Positions 20,854 to 28,097 of a DNA stretch of 48,562 bases are shown here, piece after piece. The notes under the pieces are model-generated. The model was not told where the DNA came from. It did no database searches and saw nothing but the letters and a program-made list of their open reading frames with translations. Every line of letters begins with the position of its first letter. Within the stretch, counting starts at the first letter, position 1. The stretch is from NCBI GenBank assembly GCA_023150845.1, contig JAKLKD010000019.1, positions 1 through 48,562 on the forward strand, given 5' to 3'. A program made the position numbers and the translations under genes. The DNA comes from Myxococcota bacterium. Its GTDB lineage: Bacteria > Myxococcota_A > UBA796 > CAJQPC01.

Positions 20854-21746
20854 CCGCTCACCTCGTGCACGTCGATCTCCCGGGCGAGCTCCTCACAGTC
20901 GGTGAGGTTGAGGCTCGCCACGTCGGCGCGACCGGCGGCGTGGGCCCCGCAGGCCATGGCGAAGGCGACCATCTCCCGGGCCGGTCGCCCCATCTTCTTG
21001 ATGAGCCCCGCGGCCAAGGCGTCGCCGCAGCCGACGCTGTGCACCACGTCCACCGCCGGGGGACGCGCCCGGAAGGTGCGCCCGCAGACGCGGAACCAGG
21101 CGTCGCGCCCCTCGTCGGTGACCACCGCCGACCGCGCCCCGGCGTCGATGAGCGCCTGGAGACCCTCCTGCGCGGTGTGAACGCCGAAGGTCTGCCGCAC
21201 CTCCTTGAGGTTCGGCTTGGCCAAGAGCACGTCCCGGGAGGCCTTGAGCGAGTCGATGAGCGCCGGGCCCCGGCAGTCGAGCACCACGGGCACGCCCAGC
21301 TCACAGAGGCGGGGGTAGAGGTCGAGGCGTGAGGTCGAGCCGCCGAGCACGAGCTTGCCCACGGGCATCAAGGAGCGCACCGCGGCGACGATGGCCTCGA
21401 CCTCGGCGTCCTCCAGCTTGGGCGGCGGGCCGTAGACCGTCGTGGTGCGGCCCTGCTCGTCGAACACGGTGAACCCCCGGCGCGACTCCCGGCGTAAGGA
21501 CACCACCCGGGTCGGCAGGCGCTCCTTCTCCAGGAGCTCCTCGATCTCCCGGCCCGTGCGCCCGCCCAAGGCGACGACGTTGAGCACCTGCTCGCCGAGG
21601 TCATGCAGGGCGCGGCCGACGTTGAGGGGCTTGCCGGTGGGGATGAGCCGGGCCTTCTCCGTGGCGCGGAAGTCCCCAGGCGCCTCGAAGTGAGGCACCG
21701 AGAAGAGGTGCTCAGCCATAGGGTTGACGGTGACGGTGACGATCAT
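20850..21746 (-). CDS. PfkB-family carbohydrate kinase, 1-phosphofructokinase-like
   Basis: A 298-residue ribokinase-fold kinase. The start MIVTVTVNPMAEHLF resembles FruK/LacC proteins (MIxTVTLNPAxD). The sugar-binding motif is GKPLNVGRALHDLG, in place of the common GGKGxNVAR. The ATP/anion-hole motif near the C-terminus is VGCGDALAAGL, with the catalytic Asp in GCGD. VVLDCRGPAL and LLAKPNLKEV fit the FruK pattern. It likely phosphorylates a sugar phosphate such as fructose-1-phosphate or tagatose-6-phosphate. No PTS genes lie nearby. It starts 27 bases after the TadG-like gene and is coupled to the dehydrogenase gene downstream. Confidence 0.85.
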   Translation of the reverse strand: MIVTVTVNPMAEHLFSVPHFEAPGDFRATEKARLIPTGKPLNVGRALHDLGEQVLNVVALGGRTGREIEELLEKERLPTRVVSLRRESRRGFTVFDEQGRTTTVYGPPPKLEDAEVEAIVAAVRSLMPVGKLVLGGSTSRLDLYPRLCELGVPVVLDCRGPALIDSLKASRDVLLAKPNLKEVRQTFGVHTAQEGLQALIDAGARSAVVTDEGRDAWFRVCGRTFRARPPAVDVVHSVGCGDALAAGLIKKMGRPAREMVAFAMACGAHAAGRADVASLNLTDCEELAREIDVHEVSG

Positions 21747-21773
21747 GCCGCGCTCGGGGAGAACGAGACCCGG

Positions 21774-22952
21774 CTACTGCACCAAGGCTACGGGGATGCG
21801 GTCAGCGATCTCGGCGAGGATGCCAGGGAGGTCGCTGCCGGTGCCGGTCTCGTAGAACCGACCATAACCACGAACGAGCTGCTTGAGGAAGGCGGTCTGT
21901 GAAGAGGAGTAGCTCTTGTTGAACGAGACCGTGTAGACGTGGACGTCGTTCTCCCAGGCGTAGTCGGCCATCTCAAGCGCGTAGTCGCGGCGATCGAGGG
22001 GCTTACACTTGGCGCTCCCGACGCAGGAGTAGAGCCCGTCGGAGATGAGCAGGATGACGTGCAGCGAGGCCGGATCACCGTCGGAGATGAAGGTCTCGAC
22101 GGCGTCCTCTAAGCCCGCGCCCTGGTTCGTGCCGTCGCCGCCCGCCCGGCAGTTCAGCATGTGGTCGTTCTTGTTCTCGGTGCCGTCGGGGACCTTGTCC
22201 TTGTCGCACCAGTTCAGCGTGGACCACTTCGTGCGAATGGCGGCGTAGTCGGTGTCTACGTAGCTGAGCGGCGTCCACGGCGACAAGAAGTCCATCTTGC
22301 CGTCGCCGTTCTCGTCATGCTCGGTGTCCCCGGTGAAGAGGATCATGCCCACCCGATCGCCGGGGAACTGGTTGGCGTACAAGGAGTCCAGCAGCGCGAG
22401 GTTGCCCGTCTTCGCCTTGGCGATGTCCCCGGAGAACGAGCCCGTGACGTCCTGCACGACCATGATCTCCCGGAAACGCATGGCGGCCGTGGCCCGGGCG
22501 AGCAGGTTCGCGGTCTTGATGCCCATGACCGGCGCCACGAAGAGGTCCAAGGCGCCGTTGGCCGTCTCGGCGCGCCGGGCGACGGTGACCTCGACGGCGT
22601 TCGTGTAGTCGGCCTCGGTGTCGAAGCCGCCGGAGCTGAAGTCCCAGCCGCCGAACTCGACGGAGAAGTTGGTCTCGGGGTCGATGGTCGTCTTGCCGAC
22701 GACGTTCAGCGCGGCGACGGCCCGCGCGGCGGCGGTGGCGTCGGCGGTGCTGCCCGAGCGGCGCAGCTCGACGGTGGCGGCGTGGGCCGAGGCGTCGGCG
22801 GCGTTCTGGGCCATCTGCCGCGCGTGGCGGATCCAGGCGCCGTCTACGGCCAAGGCCGCGAAGGACATGAGCACGGTGAAGCACAGCGCCAGCACGATGG
22901 CGTAGTTTCCGCCGCGCTGTCGGCGTTGAGAGCGACGTTCCTTCCTGGACAT
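21774..22952 (-). CDS. TadG-like protein with von Willebrand A domain
   Basis: A 392-residue protein from the ATG at 22950-22952, chosen for the AAGGAG site before it. A basic start (SRKERRSQRRQRGG) leads to one membrane helix (about 15-37) and QNAADASAHAATVEL, the hallmark of TadG/TadE-like pilus proteins. From about residue 140 comes a vWA domain with a MIDAS site: DVTGSFS (first Ser replaced by Thr), Thr in GTNQGAGLEDA and Asp in LISDGLYSC. TadG proteins are minor components of the Tad secretion/pilus apparatus. No other tad gene flanks it, except a distant CpaE-like gene at 38980. A promoter and a hairpin precede it. Confidence 0.85.
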   Translation of the reverse strand: MSRKERRSQRRQRGGNYAIVLALCFTVLMSFAALAVDGAWIRHARQMAQNAADASAHAATVELRRSGSTADATAAARAVAALNVVGKTTIDPETNFSVEFGGWDFSSGGFDTEADYTNAVEVTVARRAETANGALDLFVAPVMGIKTANLLARATAAMRFREIMVVQDVTGSFSGDIAKAKTGNLALLDSLYANQFPGDRVGMILFTGDTEHDENGDGKMDFLSPWTPLSYVDTDYAAIRTKWSTLNWCDKDKVPDGTENKNDHMLNCRAGGDGTNQGAGLEDAVETFISDGDPASLHVILLISDGLYSCVGSAKCKPLDRRDYALEMADYAWENDVHVYTVSFNKSYSSSQTAFLKQLVRGYGRFYETGTGSDLPGILAEIADRIPVALVQ

Positions 22953-23010
22953 CTTGTCTCCTTGTTCACGCGCCCAACCCCGAGGCGCGATACGCGCAAT
23001 GCACAACCCA

Positions 23011-23026
23011 GCGGCGGAGACGCCGC
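23011..23026. repeat. 6-bp hairpin in the tadG-like leader
   Basis: GCGGCG and CGCCGC pair around a 4-base loop. It lies about 58 bases before the tadG-like start, within the predicted 5' untranslated region. There is no T-tract, so attenuation is possible but unproven. Confidence 0.4.
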
Positions 23027-23077
23027 GGAGATGAGCCGTGTGAGCCGCGACGACCATCCTGGACCCGTCGCACCTGA

Positions 23078-23106
23078 AGCATAGCGTGCTGGACGTGTTC
23101 TCTGAA
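23078..23106 (-). promoter_or_regulatory. Putative promoter of the tadG-like gene
   Basis: On the minus strand TTCAGA (23101-23106; 4 of 6 match) precedes TATGCT (23078-23083; 4 of 6) with a 17-bp spacer. Start of transcription would be near 23070, leaving a leader of about 118 bases. Confidence 0.4.
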
Positions 23107-23127
23107 GGGTGCAGGCGAGATTTTTCT

Positions 23128-24594
23128 TCAGCGCGGCCCGTCTTCCCCTGAGACGTAGCCGATGGCCTCCAAGGCCTCTAAGAGCTCGCCCTGAAGAGGC
23201 ATCACGCGGGTCGCCTCCGATGCGGGCGCGGGGCGCGGGCTCACGCCGCCGCCGTTGACTCGAAGCCCAAACGCCTCGGCGTCTCGGCGCAGCCCGCCGA
23301 CCTCCACCACCTCCGCGGTGAGCGCGCTGAGGTCGCCCCGGATCAAGGCCTCAGCGAGGGCCGAGACCGCGACCTGGCTGGCGCCGCCCCCCTCCCCGAG
23401 GCCCCGGACGGCCAGGGGCACGCGGAGCTGGGGGTCCACCAGGGCCGAGCCGTGGCCCCAGCGGCCCTCCTCGCCGAGGCTCTCTCCGTGATCCGCGACG
23501 AGCACCACCCGGGCCCGTGGGCCGAGGCCCTCGATGAGCCGGGTCGCCTCGGCCCAGCCCCGGGCGGCGGCGGCGGCGTAGGCCCGGCGGAGGCGCTCGG
23601 GCGCCGCGCGCTCCAGGGCCGGGTCGGCGAGCTGGGGATCCCGCCGGTACTCGTGGGGGCTCATCAGGTGGACCCACATGAAGCGTGAGCTGTCGTCCGC
23701 CTCCGCCCACCAGCCAAGCGCCGCGTCCACCTGCAGGGGATCTCGCCGCCCCCAGAGCCGCGGCGGCCAGCCGAAGGCCCGCCAGCCGACGAGGCCCCAG
23801 AGCGCCCAGCCCGCGTGGGGCTCACGCCAGTCGTCGCTGTGATCAAAGCGCCGGAAGCCCCGGTGAAAGCCCAAGGAGGCCCGGAGGTGCGGGTTCGAGA
23901 CGAAGGCCGCCGTGTGCATCCCCAGGCCGCTGAGGCGCTCGGCGAGGGTGGGCGTCCGGGGGTCGGGCCGGGTGTAGCCGCCCGCCGTCGGCAGGCCGCC
24001 GCCGTGGCGCCGCACGGGCTCCCCGAGCATGAGGCTGTCCATGGCGGGCAAGGTCCAGGGGGCGGCGGCGACGGCCTGAGCAAACACCCGCCAGCCCTCA
24101 CCGGGCAAGTCGCCCAGGTGGTCGGCGCGTAGGGTGTCGAGGGTGATGAGCACGAGGTCGGGCGGCGGGGCCTCACGGCTTGGCGGCGGCGGGCCGAGCT
24201 CAGGGGCCCGGGGGGTGAGCTGGGGCGGGATCACGGCGCAGAGGCAGGCCAAGACGAGGCCGAGACGGGGCGGGAGAGCCGCCAGGGGCAGCGCGAGGAG
24301 CGCGGCGAGGAGCGGCGGCCAGCCGAGGCGCTCGGCGCTGAGCCCCAAGAGCGCCCCGCCCAAGAGCGCCGGGGCGAGGCGTGGGCCCCGAGGCAGCGCC
24401 CAGACGAGCGCCGTGAGCGCCGCCAAGGCCAGGCCCTCGACCAAGGCGTCGCCGAGGCGCGCGGGCTGGCCCAAGGCCGGGCGCGCCCAGCCCGAGAGCA
24501 GCTCCAAGGTGGGCACGAGCTGAACCGTGACCGCGGCGAGGGCGACGCCGCGCCAAACGGACGGCGCCACCGGATCGGACGAGGGCTGGGGCAT
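23128..24594 (-). CDS. Membrane-anchored sulfatase-fold (alkaline phosphatase superfamily) protein
   Basis: A 488-residue protein. The first ~145 residues contain several hydrophobic helices (LALAALTALVWALP, LLAALLALPLAAL). The catalytic domain begins at PDLVLITLDTLRADHLGD, where Asp residues bind metal. Where sulfatases have the formylglycine motif CxPSR, this protein has APWTLPAMDSLMLG, so the aligned nucleophile is Thr. It then shows LVADHGESLGEEGRWGHG, the second metal cluster. Members with Thr act as phospho- or phosphoglycerol transferases or hydrolases rather than sulfatases, so sulfatase activity is unlikely. The active domain should face the periplasm. It is divergent from radA and no maturase is visible nearby. 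Confidence 0.85.
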   Translation of the reverse strand: MPQPSSDPVAPSVWRGVALAAVTVQLVPTLELLSGWARPALGQPARLGDALVEGLALAALTALVWALPRGPRLAPALLGGALLGLSAERLGWPPLLAALLALPLAALPPRLGLVLACLCAVIPPQLTPRAPELGPPPPSREAPPPDLVLITLDTLRADHLGDLPGEGWRVFAQAVAAAPWTLPAMDSLMLGEPVRRHGGGLPTAGGYTRPDPRTPTLAERLSGLGMHTAAFVSNPHLRASLGFHRGFRRFDHSDDWREPHAGWALWGLVGWRAFGWPPRLWGRRDPLQVDAALGWWAEADDSSRFMWVHLMSPHEYRRDPQLADPALERAAPERLRRAYAAAAARGWAEATRLIEGLGPRARVVLVADHGESLGEEGRWGHGSALVDPQLRVPLAVRGLGEGGGASQVAVSALAEALIRGDLSALTAEVVEVGGLRRDAEAFGLRVNGGGVSPRPAPASEATRVMPLQGELLEALEAIGYVSGEDGPR

Positions 24595-24723
24595 CTCTTC
24601 GCTCTATCTCGTCCTCCAACACCAGCACCCGGACAGTTCTTGGCCTGTGATCCCCCTGCCCGCCGACACGCGCCGGGTTAGGGCTGAGAGCTCGCCACCG
24701 CCCGGCCAAGCGGAGTCCTGATC

Positions 24724-26091
24724 ATGGCCAAAGACAAGAGCGTTCACGTCTGCCAGGCGTGCGGTTTCAACTCGACGAAGTGGCTCGGGCGCTGCCCGGA
24801 GTGCGGCGCGTGGGACAGCCTCGTCGAGCAGCGCGCCCCCACCGCCAACAGCCGCCCCTTGCCCACGAGCGGCGGCCGCCCCGTCCCCGCCGCCGTGCCC
24901 CTGCCGATCCGCGCCGCCGACGCGGGCGAAGGAGAGGTCCGCCTGCGCACCGGGGTCGGTGAGCTCGACCGGGTGCTGGGCGGCGGCCTCGTCACCGGCT
25001 CCTTGACCTTGCTCGGCGGAGACCCCGGCGTCGGCAAGTCCACCCTGCTGCTCACCGTGCTCGACCGCTTCTCGCGCCGGGGCCTGCCCACCCTCTACGT
25101 CTCCGCCGAGGAGTCCGCCCGGCAGGTCCGCCTGCGGGCCGAGCGCCTGGGCATTCAAGGCGACACCCTCTTCCTCCTCGCCGAGACCGAGCTAGACCGG
25201 GTCTTTGACGCCTTGGACCAGGTGAAGCCCCGGGCCCTGGTGCTCGACTCCGTGCAGACCTTGACCAGCCGCAGCGCTGAAGGGGTGCCAGGGAGCATCC
25301 TCCAGGTGCGAGAGGTCGCCACGCGGGCGATGCAGGTGGCCAAGGGCCTCGACATCGCCACCTTCCTCGTCGGCCACATCACCAAGGACGGCGGCCTCGC
25401 GGGCCCGAAGACCTTGGAGCACCTCGTCGACGCCGTGCTCTACTTTGAGGGCGACGGCATGAGCCCCCTGCGGGTGCTGCGCAGCCACAAGAACCGCTTC
25501 GGGGCCACGGGGGAGCTCGGCTTCTTCGAGATGCGCGACATGGGCCTCGTTGAGGTGCCCGACGCCTCGGCGCGGCTGCTCGCCGAGCGGGTGGCCGAGG
25601 CCCCGGGCACCGTCGTCACCTCGGCCATGGAGGGCAGCCGCCCCCTGCTCGCCGAGGTCCAGGCCCTCGTGGGCCGCCCGACGCCGTCCACCCCCGGGCG
25701 CACGTCCTTGGGCCTCGACAAAGGCCGCCTCTCCATGCTCATCGCCGTGCTCGGCAAGCTCGGCCAGCACCTCCACGACCGGGACGTGTTCGTCTCCGCC
25801 GCCGGGGGCCTGCGCCTGCCCGAGCCCGCCGCCGACCTCGCCATCGCCGCCGCGCTCGTGGGCTCCTTGCGGGATCGTGCGCTGCCGCCGGACACCCTCG
25901 TCTTCGGCGAGGTGGGCCTCGTCGGGGAGGTCCGTGGGGTCGCCCACCCCGGCCCGCGCCTCGCCGAGGCGGCGCGCCACGGCTTCCGCCGGGTCGTGAT
26001 CCCCGCCGCCGCCGCGGAGGCCGCCCCCGAGGGCCTTGAGGTCATCGGGGTGCGCACGCTCAAAGAGGCCCTGGTCGCGCTCTTCTCCTGA
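24724..26091 (+). CDS. radA: DNA repair protein RadA
   Basis: A 455-residue RadA/Sms protein of normal length. A C4 zinc finger is at residues 10-27 (CQAC, CPEC). The RecA-like ATPase has Walker A GGDPGVGKST at 98-107 and Walker B LVLDSVQTL at about 173-180. The RadA-specific KNRFG motif is at 256-260. The C-terminal third is the Lon-like domain (LAIAAALVGSLRDRALP, GEVGLVGEVR). RadA is a hexameric helicase-like enzyme that helps branch migration in recombination. The ATG at 24724 has GGAG 9 nt upstream. It stands alone, divergent from the sulfatase-fold gene. I see no SOS-like box in the 129-base upstream gap. Confidence 0.97.
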   Translation: MAKDKSVHVCQACGFNSTKWLGRCPECGAWDSLVEQRAPTANSRPLPTSGGRPVPAAVPLPIRAADAGEGEVRLRTGVGELDRVLGGGLVTGSLTLLGGDPGVGKSTLLLTVLDRFSRRGLPTLYVSAEESARQVRLRAERLGIQGDTLFLLAETELDRVFDALDQVKPRALVLDSVQTLTSRSAEGVPGSILQVREVATRAMQVAKGLDIATFLVGHITKDGGLAGPKTLEHLVDAVLYFEGDGMSPLRVLRSHKNRFGATGELGFFEMRDMGLVEVPDASARLLAERVAEAPGTVVTSAMEGSRPLLAEVQALVGRPTPSTPGRTSLGLDKGRLSMLIAVLGKLGQHLHDRDVFVSAAGGLRLPEPAADLAIAAALVGSLRDRALPPDTLVFGEVGLVGEVRGVAHPGPRLAEAARHGFRRVVIPAAAAEAAPEGLEVIGVRTLKEALVALFS

Positions 26092-26191
26092 GCGTCGGGG
26101 GCCGGTCAGCCCTGGCCTTGACACAACGCGCGGGTCTTCACGTTTTTTTGTGCGAGGGCCCCCGCCTCGTGGGTTATCCTCTCCCCAAAGC

Positions 26192-26209
26192 TGAATGACG
26201 ATTCATTCA
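26192..26209. promoter_or_regulatory. FadR-like palindromic operator before acyl-CoA dehydrogenase
   Basis: TGAATGA (26192-26198) and TCATTCA (26203-26209) form a perfect 7-bp inverted repeat with spacer CGAT. It lies 14 bases before the start codon, just ahead of the AAGGAGG site, and downstream of a possible -10 TATCCT at 26175-26180. As I recall it, the box of the Bacillus TetR-type repressor FadR is TGAATGAMTANTCATTCA; this site differs at one position. Binding by a TetR-type fatty-acid regulator in response to acyl-CoA is inferred. Confidence 0.7.
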
Positions 26210-26223
26210 TTCAAGGAGGCCCC

Positions 26224-28032
26224 ATGAGCGCCACTGGTTACAACGTCGATCTCCGCGACCTTCACTTCGTGCTTTTTGAGCAGCTCAAGGTCCAGGACTG
26301 GCAAGCCACCAACCCCAAGTACGCCGACTTCGACCAGGACACCTGCTCCGCGCTCTTGGAGGAGGCCGCGCGCATCTCCAAGGACGTGATCTGGCCGGTG
26401 AACGTCGCCGGGGACCGCGAGAAGTGTAAGCTCGACGGCGACGGCAACGTGACCACGCCCAAGGGCTACAAGGAGGCCTGGAAGCTCCTCGCTGAGAACG
26501 GCTGGGTCGGCCTCATGGCCCCCACGGACCTCGGCGGCGCGGGCCTCCCCCCCGTGCTGGGCATGGCCGCCGCCGAGATGATGACCGGCGCGGGCCCGGC
26601 GCTCTCCACCTACGGCGGGCTCTCCCGCGGCGTGGGCAACCTGCTCGTCGAGCACGGCCCCAAGTGGCTCAACGACATCTGCCTCCAGAAGCTGTTCTCC
26701 GGTGAGTGGGGCGGGACGATGTGCCTCACCGAGGCCGGCGCGGGCAGCGCCGTCGGCGACAACCGCTGCCGCGCCACCCCCACCGACGAGCCCGGCCTCT
26801 ACCACCTCGAGGGCGAGAAGATCTTCATCACCGGCGGTGATCAGGACCTCACCTCCAACATCGTGCACCTCGTCCTCGCCCGCGTCCCCGGCGCCCCGGC
26901 GGGCACGAAGGGCCTCTCGATCTTCGCCGTGCCGAAGTTCGACTTCTTCGACGGCCACCGCAACGACGCCAAGGTCGTCTCCATCGAGCACAAGATGGGC
27001 CTCAACGGCTCGGCGACCTGCGTGCTGGCGCTCGGCGCGAACGGCCCCTGCAAGGGCTGGATCATCGGCGCCGAGGGCGACGGCATGCGCATCATGTTCC
27101 ACATGATGAACGAGGCCCGCATCGCCGTGGGCATCCAGGGCATCTCCTCGGCCTCAGCGGCGTACCTCAACGCGCTGCACTACGCCAAGGACCGCGTCCA
27201 GGGCACCTCCATCAAGGACATGAACAACGGCGACGCCCCCCGGGTCACCATCGTCAACCACCCCGACGTGCGCCGCATGTTGATGCGTATGAAGGTCTCG
27301 GTGGAGACGATGCGCTCCTTGCTCTACGCCACGGCGCAGCGCCTCACCCTGGCCGAGAACACAGCCGACGCCGACGAGGCCAAGGCCCACCTGAACATCG
27401 TCGAGCTGCTCACCCCGATCTGTAAGGCCCACTGCACCGACCTCGGCTTTGAGGTCTGCGTGACGGCGCTCCAGACCTTCGGCGGCTACGGCTACATCGG
27501 CGAGTACCCCGTCGAGCAGCACCTCCGCGACAACAAGATCGCCTCGATCTACGAGGGCACCAACGGCATCCAGGCCATGGACCTCCTCGGCCGCAAGATG
27601 CGGAAGGGCTCGGGCATGCTGTTCATGCAGTGGCTCGCCGAGTCCGGTGAGGTCATCGACCGCGTGAAGGCCACGGGCAAGTTTGACGAGGAGGCCACGG
27701 CCATCGACAAGGCCCGGGACGCCCTGGGCGCCGCGGCGATGCACCTGGGCGCGGTCGGCGCCGAGGGCCGCCTCGACGCGGTGATGCTCCACGCCGTCTC
27801 CTTCCAGGAGCTCTTCGGCACGGTCATCCTCGGCGTTCACGCCTTGGAGCAGGCCCACGTCGCCCAGGCCGCCCTGGACAACGGCGCCAGCGGCGAGGAC
27901 ATCGCCTTCTACAAGGGCAAGGTCCTCAACCTGAAGTTCTACGTCAACCAGATGCTCCCGAAGGCCCAGGCGCTCTCGAAGACCATCCGCAGCGGCGACG
28001 AGTCCTGCATGGACGAGATCCTCTTCGCCTGA
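26224..28032 (+). CDS. Acyl-CoA dehydrogenase, long (DmdC/FadE-like) form
   Basis: A 602-residue flavoprotein dehydrogenase, longer than the ~380-residue classical enzymes. Features in order: an N-terminal extension with DLRDLHFVLFEQLKV typical of the long form; the helical domain; MCLTEAGAGSAVGDNRCRA, where flavin-contacting residues lie; EGEKIFITGGDQDL; KMGLNGSATCVLALG; and YEGTNGIQAMDLLGRK, where the Glu is the expected catalytic base. A C-terminal helical domain follows. It catalyses alpha,beta-dehydrogenation of an acyl-CoA, passing electrons to ETF. Similar long forms include DmdC (methylmercaptopropionyl-CoA) and FadE-type enzymes; chain length preference is unknown. The FadR-like operator suggests control by fatty acids. 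Confidence 0.93.
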   Translation: MSATGYNVDLRDLHFVLFEQLKVQDWQATNPKYADFDQDTCSALLEEAARISKDVIWPVNVAGDREKCKLDGDGNVTTPKGYKEAWKLLAENGWVGLMAPTDLGGAGLPPVLGMAAAEMMTGAGPALSTYGGLSRGVGNLLVEHGPKWLNDICLQKLFSGEWGGTMCLTEAGAGSAVGDNRCRATPTDEPGLYHLEGEKIFITGGDQDLTSNIVHLVLARVPGAPAGTKGLSIFAVPKFDFFDGHRNDAKVVSIEHKMGLNGSATCVLALGANGPCKGWIIGAEGDGMRIMFHMMNEARIAVGIQGISSASAAYLNALHYAKDRVQGTSIKDMNNGDAPRVTIVNHPDVRRMLMRMKVSVETMRSLLYATAQRLTLAENTADADEAKAHLNIVELLTPICKAHCTDLGFEVCVTALQTFGGYGYIGEYPVEQHLRDNKIASIYEGTNGIQAMDLLGRKMRKGSGMLFMQWLAESGEVIDRVKATGKFDEEATAIDKARDALGAAAMHLGAVGAEGRLDAVMLHAVSFQELFGTVILGVHALEQAHVAQAALDNGASGEDIAFYKGKVLNLKFYVNQMLPKAQALSKTIRSGDESCMDEILFA

Positions 28033-28037
28033 TCCCC

Positions 28038-28080
28038 ACCGCGGTCCCCCCTCACCTCGTCGTGAGGGGGGACCAGCGGT
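28038..28080. terminator. Strong bidirectional hairpin between convergent genes
   Basis: A perfect 13-bp stem pairs 28043-28055 with 28062-28074 around a 6-base loop (CTCGTC). A further 5 bp (28038-28042 with 28076-28080) extends it past one bulged A. It fills most of the 65-base gap between the stop codons of the acyl-CoA dehydrogenase and NamZ-like genes. It lacks a clear U-tract, yet as a symmetric hairpin it can serve both transcripts. Confidence 0.75.
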
Positions 28081-28097
28081 CGGGCCCAGCGGCGGGC

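Noticed and set aside
26118-26123. Perfect TTGACA before the acyl-CoA dehydrogenase gene
   Set aside because: The bases 16-18 nt downstream (CGTTTT region) do not resemble a -10; the likely -10 at 26175 is too far away.
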